The position numbers were made by a program, and so were the translations under genes. From the NCBI GenBank assembly GCA_024663395.1, contig JANFAH010000069.1:62001-126000 (forward strand): a DNA stretch of 64,000 nt, read 5' to 3'. The notes beneath the pieces were generated by a model. It searched no databases, was not told the origin of the DNA, and saw only the letters and a program-made list of their open reading frames with translations. The DNA comes from Pisolithus tinctorius (Eukaryota > Basidiomycota > Agaricomycetes > Boletales > Pisolithaceae). Below are positions 22,826 to 35,550 of the stretch, one piece after another (the stretch's first letter is position 1; every line of letters begins with the position of its first letter).

Positions 22826-23900
22826 TCAAGGGACTCCAAGCCAGTTGTGAATATTGTCCCACATGTAGAATGCCAGTGGGCAATGGTTGCTGCTCACATC
22901 ATTCACACCATGCCACAAAAGCTGGCTGGAAAAGGCTACAACAGTGCCAGGCTGGTAATCAAATTGAAGACCAAGAGAGGGAATGTCCAGAGTGCATTCA
23001 GAATAATTGCTGACACTAACAAGCATGTCATACCAGTCAGCATGGGATTGCAGGTCACAATGGAGGGGAGCAGACCAGTTAGCAATCATGGAGATGTTGG
23101 TATAAACCATTGGCCAGTGTTGGAGTGCTGCTGCCATTTCAGGATCATTTGCAGCAGACCACTCGGACAGCTGCTGCATGGCTTGGCAACTGGCATTATA
23201 CAAGGGAGGGTGCATAATTGGGAGTGAAGCAGAGAGAATTGCCAATGGTGTTCAGACAGCATGGATCCATTGCTGAGCAGTGGGAGCCACAAGGTCCGCA
23301 GATATGGAAGGCTGGTGTGCCTGAGTCTACAATGTTAGAAATAAGTATTTTGAGATAAAGCACTAGGATGATGTGCACGGCATGACCAAGTTGATGCCAG
23401 GCCAGGGAAAGCTCTGAGCAGCCAGCTGGCAAACAGTGATCCACCTGAAAGTAATCAGGTGATGTTTGCCAGGAACCATCAGATATGCTTTGAGTCAACA
23501 TAGTGGAAAGTGGGGGAATGGCTCCCACCATCTGGTCCTTGGTAGGGTTGTGAACTGAGGACAGCAGGATGCATCACAATGCCTACCTGCATTGATTGGG
23601 ACATTGCACTGGGTAGATACCACAAAGCAATTGCATCCCCTTCACCCAGAATGATTGCAGGAATGTCCAAATAACCACTCAGATATGGTGGGTGAGTGGA
23701 AAGGATATGGGCCTCCCAGTTCAAATTGAAACCTGTTTCTTGAGGCAATAGGCTTTCTGACAGCCTTATTAATTCAATGCTGGAGGGAACTGCAATAAAT
23801 GTTAGCAGGACATGTGGCACCGCTATTAAAATGGCATACAGGGATTGCGATAGGCCTGGGCCAGTGTTGCTGCCATTTGATTGAGCACAATACATGTCTG
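22826..23900 (-). pseudogene. TET/JBP-like 2-oxoglutarate/Fe(II) dioxygenase, decayed
   Basis: The last piece (23245-22826) carries the oxygenase core: APLHCDL holds the His-x-Asp iron ligands (near 23062-23054), then WYDMLVSVSNY, PGTVVAFSSQLLWHGV with the distal iron-binding His (near 22912), and FYMWDNIHNWLGV. This order is that of fungal TET/JBP enzymes, which oxidise 5-methylcytosine. Upstream pieces in other frames fit the usual N-terminal part (PAIILGEGDAIALWYLP near 23650; SWQTSPDYFQVDH near 23460). Positions where Arg is expected read Trp, Cys or His (W111, C63, W129 of the last piece), as CpG decay would give; these include the probable 2-oxoglutarate contact. Frame changes near 23480 and 23240 may be short introns or breaks. 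The start is not fixed and could lie as far up as 24430. It sits downstream of a KDZ transposase on the same strand. Confidence 0.7.
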
Positions 23901-25850
23901 GACCTCAAATTCCAGAGGTTGGGGCAGGACAGCAGTAGTGCAAGGGTGTGTCTTATGGAGAACTCAGCAGTGCATGTACTCTGCAAGCTGGTCAGAAAGT
24001 AGATAGTTGGATGGAAATGAGCTGGTACCAGACATTTCTGCTGTGATCAGGTTTGGGAAGCTGGGGAAATCCACTGGCCTCAAGCGGGATATTGTCCGGA
24101 GACACAAGGAACACACATGGCATGGATCCCCCTGGCTGCAGCAATTGTGCTGCCAATATTGACAGCAGTGGTAGTGACTAATGTGGCAACATTGAACTAA
24201 ATGTGGCATAGAAGCTCTCTGAAGCAACAAGACTACAGGCTCATTGGCATTCCAGGATGCAGCCCAGCCAGAACAAAACCTTGAACAGCTGAGGATGCCG
24301 CTGGAGTATACATTACTGAAGATATTAGCCCCTTCCACACATTTGAATTGGGGGTTGCACATTTCTGATACTGCTGGCAACATGAATCAAGGTCCAGATT
24401 ACCAGCCTGTTTTGCCAGTGGCATTGTTGAATGGGCAGTTGTTGAGCACCAAGCCAGAGATGGTTCAATGGCACTGGCACATCATGGATATGTGACTGTA
24501 ACCCTGGTGGATGGCTTTATAGACTACTGGCCCCAAAATGATGCTGACATGATTGGGGCCATAGGGAGTTGAGTACACAACAGACCCATTGATCATGGGA
24601 ATGCCCCTATACATTTTCCGGCATTGATTCTGATACAGTAAAGCTACCAGCCTCAAAGGAAACTCATTATAGATGGTTGATAATATGTACACTTGCTGTA
24701 TATTCATTCCTGTACCTTTGACACCAACTCCACCCATGCAACCTGTAATGCAAGTTTAGATTGGGTAATGGCTTCCAGTGATGACATCTGCTCCTGTGAA
24801 TGTAAGATTAACTTGGAAAGATATGATAACTCCTGATCGATATCCTTCAAGCCTTCTGTGCACATTGCATGTAGTGCAGCACATTCAGCAGTGGGTGATG
24901 GATGCAAATTAATAAGCAGCGGTAGTGAAATGCTGCCATTCTGATACCATGGGTGAGTTGAAAGTGGGCAAAATAGTGCTGCCACTTACTGATACTCCTG
25001 CAAAAAATTCCATGGCTTCAGCAATTATGTCCCTCAGCAGTCTCCTCTCATATCCCAATTCCACCTTGCCACTGTTGTTCTGCCACCATGCATGGGCCAT
25101 GGTAGTGGCCAATTTGACACAGCACTCCTTAATCCTTGTGATGTGGGGATTCAAGCTTTTGATAAAAGCGAAAATGTCGCAGGGACTCTGTTCGCTGTCG
25201 TTGAGGTACATTAACAGCCAGTCGGCTGTGAGCAGCACAATAAGTGTGATGGGATGGCAAGATGCCATGCCCATCAGATGCTCCATTGTACCCTGTACTA
25301 CTATCAAACATGGCACCAACAGAGGAACAGTGGCTTACCACTTCTTCCAGGAAATATTGATACCAATTGGTGTGCCAGTATTCAGACCAATCCGGCTTCT
25401 TCATGACAGCGACAAGACAATGAAACCTCATTCCCATGTACTGCATGGCCATGGAGAGTTCAGCCATGGTGAACATTGAGGACATGACTTACCAGCATGA
25501 AAGAAGAGATGTCATACTATATAAGTGTTGGCCAACTTTCCCACAGCTTTGTGTGTTGGCATGCATTTGCCATCGAGGCAGTAATCATTAGCAAATGCTA
25601 GCCTTGCATTCAACTACACCAACTAATATATGATCGATAATCCCAGCATCATTTGGGAGACCTCAAAAATGATTTCATTGCAGACAGCTAGCAGTCTCTA
25701 GATGGAAATGGTTCACAGAAGACACACTAATCTGCCATACATCTGGCATTGGCATGCAGCATAGCATGCCGGCCCAGCCTGTCCCTTTGCCAATGCAGCA
25801 GCCTTTCTGCCAGTCCAAAATCTTACCTTGTTTTCAAAAAAGTTTTTAGT
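23901..25850 (-). pseudogene. Coding-looking remnants between TET/JBP and KDZ genes
   Basis: Several minus-strand pieces follow one another in different frames: 25485-25129, 25319-24909, 24985-24704, 24737-24465, 24383-23964. They have gene-like composition (for example CCVKLATTMAHAWWQNNSGKVELGYERRLLRDI split in charged helices; a Cys-rich bit CHVCSLC near 24110). The upper pieces may be a separate gene and the lowest may be the start of the TET/JBP-like gene. No family is recognised. Confidence 0.3.
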
Positions 25851-28800
25851 CTACTCCTGCTCACATTTCAACAGCTGAACCTCCTCCTTCCACCTATCCC
25901 ACAGTGCTCTCATCCAGAGCCAATTGACCCTGTAAACTAGAGAAAATGATAAGTAAATCTCAGATGCTGCTGCCATGTAATTGCTCCTCTCACATTCTGA
26001 CATCCAATCATTAGTGGCCATGTCCCTTGGTACATCCATGGTCCAGATCCAAGGTAGGGTATTGTTTCTGTGACCTCTGGCATTTGGGTCAGATACTGCC
26101 ATGCTGATAGTTAGGTCGGAGTCATTCAACTCTTTGTATTGCTCCAGGATATCCAGCCCAGCCCCTAACCTGCCCATTTGAATGCAGCACCAGCGGTACA
26201 CAGCAGCATGACATTGCACAGCTGCATCAGCATTGGCCATCCTTCCCCAGGCACATGTGGCCATGTGGTAATTACTTCCATGGTGAATGTCGGTTCAAAA
26301 GATGACCACCTTCTCTGCAAGCATAAGCTGCAGTTCATGAAGACAATCATTGGCCTGTCCTTGCCACAGTTGCAGCTCCAATAGTGTCACATACCCCAGG
26401 CCAGATCATTCAAAATGATCTTTGCCAACATTGGATGGCAGCAGCAATGCAATGGTTTCTGGATCATGCAGGTGAGATGACTGGCACAGGTTGGCATCCT
26501 CGAATCTGTCCCCAAATAGTTTTTTGGCAGTGTCAAAAATGCTGTGGATATGGGACTGGAGATGATCATGGCGATGTGCAATGCTGAGATTTTGAGCTTC
26601 TGTTGCTCTTAAGGTGATTTGCCAGCATGCTGCTGCAAGCTGGATTTGTGCTTCCTTGATCTTCAATGCCTTGGCAATCCAGGTCACCATACCCTGGGAA
26701 TGCCCTGCCTGGGGGATGGCCAGTAAATCTATCTCAATTGCCTTTGCAGAGGGAGCTTCAATACCACTCAGCACAAATGCTGTCCAGGATAACCTTCAAT
26801 ACCTACCTTTCTGCAGCCTGACCTCATATATACAGTGAGGGACAAAAGTGTTGCAATGTTTGTGAGGTGTGACTTGTTGCTGATGTAGCACAGGCTATTC
26901 TGCACAGAGAATCATGATACCTATACCATTGGAAAGGGGTGATGCTAAGCTTTCCAGAGCACTAAGGTTCAGTCAAAACAAAGCAATACATGCTGAGATA
27001 CACCCTATTCTTTCTGAAAAGTGCATTGCAACACTTTTGTCCCTGACTGGTGAAATCATGAAATGTGACCTTTTGATGGGATTGAGGGCATGGAGGATGG
27101 GAAAAAAATGATTACATAATAAACCACATGATCATCCAGATGATTTGTCAGCATGTAAACAATGACAAACATTGGACTTGTACTGTTAACCCTCCCTCTT
27201 TTACCACAACTCATGAAATCATCTCTCTAGCTCACATGGTCATTTTCTCAAGGAATTCTTATCCAATACTGGTGGCCACCACAGTGCCATCAGTATAACA
27301 TGCTCTCAGAACCATCAGTCCCTTAAAAAACCTGCTGTCAGTCATTTCCTGGACTGTTTCCTCCCCCATGCCTGATGTGTTCTGGGACTAATCAGTACTT
27401 GGAAGGCTGAAAATGTTATGGAGGTCAATCTGGCACTTCAGAACATGATGTACAAACCAGTCCCCTCTCAACCAATGCATTTCTGGCACAGGGACACTGG
27501 TATGGAAGTTAGGGCAAGACAAAATCCTCTTTACCCCTGGGTATCATCAGAAGGATATGCTGCTGAACTGCCCTGGAGCAGAATTCTGTGCTTCCATCTG
27601 GCCCTGAATATTGCCTTTGGTCACATATGACCAAATAATCCTTCCCCAGTCATCTACAGTTCAGATCAGAGCAAGATCTAGTGAACCCTCTTATGGTGCT
27701 CAGAGCACAAGGAGGTTTTGTCTCACCCCAATGTCCATATCAGTGTTCCTGCACCAGAAATGCATTGGTTGAGAGGGGACTGGTTTGTACATCATGTTCT
27801 GAAGTGCCAGATTGACCTCCATAACATTTTCAGCCTTCCAAGTACTGATTAGTCCCAGAACACATCAGGCATGGGGGAGGAAACAGTCCAGGAAATGACT
27901 GACAGCAGGTTTTTTAAGGGACTGATGGTTCTGAGAGCATGTTATACTGATGGCACTGTGGTGGCCACCAGTATTGGATAAGAATTCCTTGAGAAAATGA
28001 CCATGTGAGCTAGAGAGATGATTTCATGAGTTGTGGTAAAAGAGGGAGGGTTAACAGTACAAGTCCAATGTTTGTCATTGTTTACATGCTGACAAATCAT
28101 CTGGATGATCATGTGGTTTATTATGTAATCATTTTTTTCCCATCCTCCATGCCCTCAATCCCATCAAAAGGTCACATTTCATGATTTCACCAGTCAGGGA
28201 CAAAAGTGTTGCATTGCACTTTTCAGAAAGAATAGGGTGTATCTCAGCATGTATTGCTTTGTTTTGACTGAACCTTAGCGCTCTGGAAAGCCTAGAGTCA
28301 CCCCTTTCCAATGGTATAGGTATCATGATTCTCTGTGCAGAATAGCCTGAGCTACATCAGCAACAAGTCACACCACACACACATTGCAACACTTTTGTCC
28401 CTCACTGTATCCATGGCCTGCAGCCTTGACAGCCTGTTTTCCATTGCCACTGCTGCCTCTTCCCCCCATGATTGGCTGATTGCTGGTGGGACATTACCAT
28501 TCAAATCAGCAAACCTGCCTTCCACCACTAAATAGGATTCCTCAGCAACCTTGAGTTTCTGCTTGAGTCTTATTGCTGTAGCCTGTTAGCCATGCAACTG
28601 TGTCTGATAGAAGCACTAGACTTACACATTCTGACCATTTTCAGGAAATTGCTATCATTCATTTGGAAATCAAGTACCTCCTGCCGATGGGGAGTAGCCA
28701 TGCCTCTAGCAGATGGGGAAATGATATTCAGGGAGGACCACAAGGTTTCCATGATCTCCCCATCCACCTGGCCAGCACCCACAATGAAATTGGGAGCATA

Positions 28801-30742
28801 TTGTGCAAAGCATTCTGTGCAGTGGCCATGAACATGCCACAACCCAATGCCAGGGCAGATCTGCATGCCATCTGGCATGGATATATAGGCATTGGCATGT
28901 AGCTGTCGTTCTAAACCTTTGCTATACTGGCAGTTAATATCATAGAAATGTATCACTTGCTGGCCAGGGACTGTGCCATGCCTGATGGCATGCACAAGTG
29001 CATAGTCCATGTTAACCTGCCTGTGATGCCAATGTCAATATTGGCATATATTGTTACAAGGTTATTCATACTGTTTGCCCTTCTGAAAGTCGACCATTGC
29101 ATGCAGCACAAAACAGCCATGCTGCACACAGGCACATCCACCTATTCCTGTAGATGTGAGCTGCTGCCGGTTGGCATTTGCTTGATTAACTGCCTGATGA
29201 TTGCTGCAATCCAAGATCTTGCAGTGTGATCAGTGCATTGGGTAATACATTCCTACACATCACCCACCTCAACCACATTTTTAGTGCCGCTCAAATATTC
29301 CTTGTATGGCTGTGATGCGACCATGTACCCCTTGCCATCCATCAACCAGGCTTCACTGCCAGTGTCCTTTGGATGCATATGCTCTGCCTTGAAATTCCCA
29401 TCCATGACCAAGCTTCTTGCCAGTGTCCAACTGGATTACACAGTGTATAAATGGATTACAGTGTTCATGGTATCACTCACTGGGAATAATCTGTTGCATC
29501 TTCCAAAATGTTGATGCTGGGTTGGGGACATGCTGGACAGAATAACACTAATTCCCCTGGGCTGGCATCCTCTGCACTCATGTGGGATCCTTGCCATTTC
29601 AGTAGTTTCAGGAGCTGCCACATCCTAGCAACTCTCAGCAGTTCCCTGTACCTATCCTATTATCCAGCTAAGAGTTGTGTTGCAGAGAGACAATTCAACA
29701 AATAGGATGCACTGGCACCAGATGAGGAAAGGCATTGGAGGTTATGTGGCAAAGTTTGCTGTAGAAATTCATCGCTGAGGTACCACATTCCACATTGTCC
29801 CAAACGAAGTCATCAAGTACTTGGAAGGTAAATGCAGTCCTTGTGGCCTTTGTGGTAGCAGGAAACATCCCAGCCCACATCAGCTGTATGTGTGAATCCT
29901 CTGCCCCAGGGCATCTACAATACTGCACATTGCAGTAGTGTATTCCATTGGTGTGCACAACAATTAGACAGCTTCGGTTCTTCAGGGCCTGCAGATTCAG
30001 TGGACAACCATCTTGATCCACATCCTCCCAATCATCTTCCTCCTCAGTTGTGACTTCATCATTTGAACAACCACCAGCTGGGCAGTGCTTCCCACCATGC
30101 CCAACATGCAGTACCAAACCAGCCTGAATGGTAAATACAGGAACAACCCTCATGATTGAGCTGCTTACCAGCTGCAGGGATGATTCCTCAAAGAATGTTC
30201 CATTCCATTGTTCCACCCTGTGGAATGGCCGGCACTTGTGTTCTGCCCAGCAACACATGGTGCAGAAGACTGGCCGATGGGCACACTCAGTGCACTGGAA
30301 AATGCCATCTGCTCCACACAGGATACAATCCCTTGGCTCAGGTGGGGCCTCCATGTCCAACAGGATGGCTAGATAATGCCATTGGTGTGGCAACCACTGC
30401 TGCAGATAACTATTCTACAATTGTGTGACACTGTCATTGCAGGTTTGTTGGGCAATGTGGCATTCCACACACCTGACTTTTCCAAGGTTTAGAAGGTGTT
30501 GCAGGCAATTCATCATTATTGCAAGGCAGTTGTACACCCACATCATCCAACAGGCAGTCTGGGTGATCCAGGATAACCAAGCCAGGCCATGCAGGAGGCT
30601 GAGTTGCATGGCCTGGCACCCACTTTCTGGGTGCTACTTTTACCATCTTATCCCTATATCCTCAGGTGGTTTTCACTCTTTGCCAGGTCACCTGGGTCAC
30701 TCTTGTAGCGGGTCCTGCTGGTGCAGTCTTTGACTTCCCCAT
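25851..30742 (-). pseudogene. KDZ transposase with CxC2-type cysteine cluster, split by a foldback element
   Basis: Minus strand from ATG 30742 (MGKSKTAPAGP). A cysteine cluster (CILCGADGIFQCTEC, CTMCCWAEH, about 30320-30220) matches the CxC2 module joined to KDZ transposases. The core shows MDGNFKAEHM (about 29400), YDINCQY with its Asp near 28941, WHVHGHC, and GQVDGEIMETLW with the Glu near 28758, then the HRQEVLD helix. After the foldback insertion (26833-28407) it resumes in frame (LQAMD/IYEVRLQK) and runs through IAKALKIKEAQIQLAA and VSDPNARGHRNNTLPWIWTMDV (about 26050), both typical of the KDZ C-terminal part. Several stops and frame changes show it is dead. KDZ enzymes move their own DNA; in basidiomycetes they are known to be linked with TET/JBP genes, as here. 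The exact 3' end is not fixed. Confidence 0.8.
26833..28407. mobile_element. Foldback element 1, 1575 bp, Tc1/mariner-like ends
   Basis: Ends are CAGTGAGGGACAAAAG and its reverse complement; TA flanks each side (26831-26832, 28408-28409), the target duplication of Tc1/mariner-type elements. Two arms of about 0.7 kb are inverted copies of each other around a spacer of about 160 bp (about 27545-27710). No transposase is inside, so movement would need a helper. Collapsing the TA duplication restores the KDZ frame. It is related to the element at 51131-52707 through much of the arm and the spacer. Confidence 0.85.
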
Positions 30743-31236
30743 GATGAATGTTGCAATGCAGAAGGGATTTGATCACAACAAATACATGCAGCAGACACAT
30801 GCTAGCAAGGTCTGACCACCAACTATGGTCATGCTGTCTTAGGATCTGGCACATGATTTCAGTGCTGGCACTGGCACATTGCCCAGAGATCAATGAAATG
30901 AATGAGCACTTGCAAAACACCTTGTCCTACATCATACCCATAGTGCCTATACCATCCACAGCATCTCAATGCACATTGCCCAATTACCAAATATCTCAGA
31001 TCCATGAAGTCTGAGAGGCACTGCCTTTGCATGTGGCTCAGGGATGGAAATCTCATGATTGACTAACAACCTTAGCCATCTTGGGAAACTGTCCAATCAA
31101 CTGGCATGCAAGAATGAACTAGACACCAGAATGTAACCTTCATTGACATGGGAGAATGCTGGAAAAGTCTATTCTCTTCAACAGACATCATACTAGCTGT
31201 CCCCAAAAAATTTGCACACAAGCACCTCCATCCTCA
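30743..31236. other. Divergent intergenic region
   Basis: About 490 bp between the KDZ start (minus) and the start of the plus-strand gene at 31237. It could hold promoters for both. No TATA box was fixed. Confidence 0.35.
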
Positions 31237-33234
31237 ATGGCATCCAGTGACTATGAAAGTGAGTCTTTCTCCAATGACACTGAACCCTCCCCACCACAAA
31301 AGGGGACCAGTCTTCAGCCGGCTGAAATTGAGATTCTAGAGGCCAAGCTAGAGTCATGGAAAAATGCTAACTGAAACAAGAGGAGCTCCATCATGTTAAC
31401 CCTCAGAAACAAGATAAAGAACCTTGATGTGAATGTGATGCTGAAAACACATGAATGGGTTCGGAAGAAGAAGGTATGCCACACTTGCCATTGATGACCC
31501 AGCATGTCCTTACCATTTCCAGGCAATTCAGACTTGGTTGTACAACCACAGCTGGAGCCATAGTTGACAAGCTCTAATCAAATACAGTGGTGGTTGGACA
31601 CTGAAGAAGGTGGTCATGCACCATCAAAAGAAATCAATCAACAAAGTGTTGGAAGAAGCTGGGATCAAGCAGGGATCCACAGAAATGATCAAGTCTTATC
31701 AGAAGGCCATTGACACCATCATGAAGTCCCTTACTGCTGAGGAGATACAAGAAGCAGAGGCATTGGCCATAGAATGGAATGAGTGGCAGCCACCTTAGGA
31801 TGTTCAGTCAGAGTATGTACCATTTGGAAATGCTGCCTGTCACTCACAAGAAACAGAACTGCAGAGAAGAAAGGCCATAAATATGCTTAGGAATTTGCTA
31901 AGGAAATGTGGAAGTGGTGTGGTGCCAGGGTAGTAGTGATGGTGGCATGGGAAGATGCTGATGGAGAGGTGATAGTTGGAGCATGAGGAATTTGTTCTTT
32001 GTGCAGATGAGTACTGCCAGATTTTGACCAACTCTTCCAGACATGATTTCAACAATGAATTGGGTAATGGCAAATTATTTGAGGATTTGGATGAGTGCCA
32101 GGATAAATTTGTAAAGTACACACAAATGGCATTTGGAAATGGCAGCACTGATGCTGAGTCTCCAGACAAAGATGCCGCTCCATGGTCATGGCTGAGAAAG
32201 AGCAATGGGAAACCTAAAACCATCCTGCCAGTCAGCGACAACAGCATGCCATACATCCCAAACATATTGGATATGTGGATGTTTGTGACATTTCACTATT
32301 GTATGTAAAACAATAGGAGAAATACTGTTCATTGACATGCATTACAGGGAAGGCCTGTGGGAATTCACAGGCGACTGTTCCATGGAGCATGATAACAACC
32401 AACACTGTGCTTTATATTGCACCACAGTTTCTGCCACCTGAGGTTCCCTTCAAAGAGCCAAGCTGACTTACTCAGGACAAGTTGACAGCAATCTTGGAAT
32501 GGTGGCAAGAGCAAAAAGAGCGGCATCCCAACAATATATTCAGCTTCAAGAAGTGGAGAGATGCAGGAGGGTCCCTCCAAATGCTGGTGGCAGCAGCTGA
32601 CAGCAGTGGAGTGAGGATGGGTGCGACACAGGATTTCGATGGGACCCCAGACCACTTGGAAGGCGAAAGGATGATGGATAGAATGATGCAGGGTAGAAGG
32701 AAGTAGTGATGGCAAACAGGTATGAAGGAATGCATCCAGAACTTAAATGTCTGGCAATATTATCTAATGGGGAACAAAGTTGTAGGGTCTGATTCTGACA
32801 ATGAATCCAATCGCCAACAAATACCAACAACATTGCCATCAAACGGAAATGATGGTACATGCACAAGCATGGTGTATGAAGATGCCACAGAGGCAGTAGC
32901 ATTGCCGGACTCCCAGCAGCGGATTGCTGGATGCCAAGTGGCTGAGGGCAACACCTGCCGGCCATTTGGTAAGCCCATGGGATCACAACAGCCAAATATT
33001 GTTAACCTTAATGGTGGACATGTTTCAGCCATTGGCAAGGAACAACCAAATGCCTGGTGGCAGGTTGTGGGCAGCACCTCAAGCACTGTGCAACCTATGA
33101 CAGAAGGCCGCTGCACTGATTCACCTGATTCTCTCCAGCCAGCAGAACCTTTGGCAGTGCCAACAACTATCAAGAGAGCCCATAAACAGGAAGATTCAAA
33201 GTGCAAGTTGTTAGATTTGGCAAGTCATGCGTAG
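31237..33234 (+). pseudogene. Uncharacterised Agaricomycete-type gene, decayed
   Basis: Starts at ATG 31237 (MASSDYESES), a Ser/acidic leader. Pieces in order: helical AEIEILEAKLESWKNAN; TWLYNHSWSHS and KYSGGWTLKKVVMHHQKK (31530-31640); a helix ending LTAEEIQEAEALAIEWNEW (about 31780); YCQILTNSSRHDFNNELG (32010-32060); APWSWLRKSNGK; and, after a probable intron near 32270-32345, LYIAPQFLPPEVPFKEPS with EWWQEQKERHP. A Gln/Ser-rich end runs to TAG 33232-33234. Stops (several TGA or TAG) and frame changes are scattered along it. It resembles a multi-copy hypothetical family of Agaricomycetes that I cannot name. It is head-to-head with the KDZ gene. Confidence 0.4.
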
Positions 33235-33697
33235 TCTGAACACGTCCACTCCGAGCCATGGGAACCACTTTCCATGTTAAGCTTTTCATACTTTGCATTA
33301 TTGTTGACTGCACAATTAACCTCTTGTGCCCTTACACTTATTGTATCTACAGTGTCTCGTACCCATATGCGTGTCTTATCCTCTTGTTTATGAAGACCAT
33401 AGCACGTCTCACAAATGAGACAAATCCTTGTATGTAGACGGGTTCAACACCCAATGTCTCAGACCCTTTTTGTCATTATAACAGTATTTAACTTCATGCT
33501 GTATATTTCCATCACCTCAGACGTTGTCGCTATCTGCGTGCAACTGAGGTGAGTACGATACTTTTCCGTTCAACTTACTATACTTACCCCGTATCTAGTT
33601 TATCTTCATATAGGTAAATACAGACGTTGTCGCTATCTGCGCACGACTGAGTTTATCTTTGTATAGATACCTCTGTGAGGTTATGAGCCCCGAGCTC
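33235..33697. repeat. LTR-like scrap with a 103-bp direct repeat
   Basis: AGACGTTGTCGCTATCTGCG occurs at about 33519 and 33622, each followed by an ACTGAG word and preceded by a TATA-like AT-rich stretch. The segment keeps more CpG than its surroundings. It may be the edge of an otherwise lost LTR. Confidence 0.4.
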
Positions 33698-34337
33698 CAC
33701 ATAAGACCTTTCTAACTGAGTGACAGACCTGAGGCAACCAAAGAACATCCTTCTGGAAGTCATACTGACAAGGAGAACACACTGACCAAGCTGCATGGGA
33801 TGAGACAGGGCTGACAACAATGGGATGAACCAGGGGGCTTCAGGATGGAAGCTGGTGGGAATGCCTGGCAGATATACATAGCCACTGTCTCTGGCAAATG
33901 AGACAAGCAAGATGATCAACGAAGAGGCAGCCATGATTGATGGACTTAGCAAAATGAGCGTCTGATGGATGGAGTGCTGTAGAAATGTGCAGGGTGCAAG
34001 GATCCTCTCCAAATTTGGAAGGAAGAATCGTGGGGCTGAGCACTTTAAGCGAGTGTGGGAACAGAGTTGATATCTTTGGAAATGGTGGAGATATGACAAA
34101 AACCGGAATGCTGTACACAGGTGCTAAAAACCTTTAACATGCGCTTAACTCGCTTCCTCTTTTCTCTTTAGCACTGATGACTTGTTCTTGTGCAAAGGAT
34201 GACTGTTAACATCTGACAGTCTTTCTATGCATGAGGCCTTTAGTCTTCATCTGCATGCCTGGGCATTGTGCGCAACTCGTCAACAAGTTAGGCAGAGTCA
34301 GCTGTAACCATGTCCACAACACCTTTGGTGTGTGACA
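33698..34337 (-). mobile_element. Truncated copy of the large LTR
   Basis: Matches 7046-7685 closely, starting abruptly at CACATAAGACC and ending at the same TGTGTGACA terminus. Only the 5' third on its own strand is left, with the conserved small open frame at 34118-33840. The other end is lost. Confidence 0.75.
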
Positions 34338-35246
34338 TCACTGGTCATCAAATCTTGTATATATTGCTGAGTCCTTGCCAGCTGCACTCTCCTTGCAAGC
34401 AACAGGTGAAATTGGATGCTTGATTCCACCAATATATTGCTGTAGTGGTTGTAGGCCACAAAAATTGGCCCATTGGTGGTGGTGTTAAGACAGGGCAGGT
34501 GCTCATCAGCTGGTCCCACAAGAAGAACCACAAGCCACTGTGCTTTTTCCACTGCCAGATGATTGATATATATGCAAGGGATATCATAAACCACTTACAT
34601 GTTGTAATTGGCCCTTCATCATGAATTCCTTGTATACCCAAGTCACTGGTGAAACATTGGAGCATGGAAAAGCGAGCTAATACACTTAATACTGGTGGCA
34701 ACAAGAGATGACATGGCACTCACCAGCGGCAGCATCAGTGGCTGTAGGCTCTGGAGATGGTTGCTGTGATGTAGCTGGGATGGGCTGTGGCTTGGCAGCT
34801 GCCACACCATCTAACCACTCATCCATACATGCATGCTCCAGGGGAGATGGCACAATCTGGGCAACTTGTGCAGATGCTGGCAATGATCTAGGTGGGGGTG
34901 AGACTGCCAGGGAAGATGTTGGTGAATCCCAGCTGGGTGCAATGGTGGCCAAGGATGGCATGGAATGACTTCCTTGCCACAACTCCCATTGTTGATCAGC
35001 AGCAGATGGCTGCACCTCTGGTGAAAGTGGTGGGGAGTCCCAAGATGGTGCAAGCATGCTGAGCAATGGCCAGGAAGGGCTGGCATTTGGTGGCATGGAG
35101 GATGATGGTGATCCTAGCTGATGGCCCCAAGCTGTGGCATTCACAGCCACTCTGAACAGTAGAAATTCAGGTTCATCAACAGCCATATCTGTATCATTGG
35201 CACCTGGCAATACCCAAGGTTTCGTCTGTGGGGAGATGACTGGCAA
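34338..35246 (-). pseudogene. Pro/Ser-rich unrecognised gene remnant
   Basis: A minus-strand frame 35246-34686 is rich in Pro, Ser and Ala and contains repeated APSWDSP units. A following piece (34594-34340) reads HLAVEKAQWLVVLLVGPADE and YNHYSNILVESSIQFHLLLA and is cut by the truncated LTR. Composition suggests a disordered region in front of a folded domain. No family is recognised. Confidence 0.35.
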
Positions 35247-35550
35247 AGGTTATTGACAGTTTTATGTTATAATGACTACTTACATCGAGTGTCCAGACTG
35301 CCCAGCCTCCATCTTACTGACTTTTGCTCCATGATACTTTGTGATCTGTAGAATGTTGATAAGTTGATTGAAATATTGTTGAATTGTGTCACAATGTCGG
35401 GTTTGGCTATTTGGGCTTGTTTGTCTACTGGCCAGTGTTGATGCTGGCACAATGGTTCATGAAAATATAAAATGCGGCTGTGCTGCTGATGCAATTGTCA
35501 ACTATCACTTGACTGCATTGCTCTTGCACCAGTACCCCACTTCCACAAAA
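35247..35550. other. Divergent intergenic stretch
   Basis: About 300 bp between the minus-strand Pro/Ser-rich gene and the plus-strand cysteine-cluster gene. AT-rich; no site could be fixed. Confidence 0.3.

Noticed and set aside
26914..28326. 65-codon open frames MIPIPLERGD... on both strands
   Set aside because: They lie in the arms of foldback element 1 and have no recognised domain.
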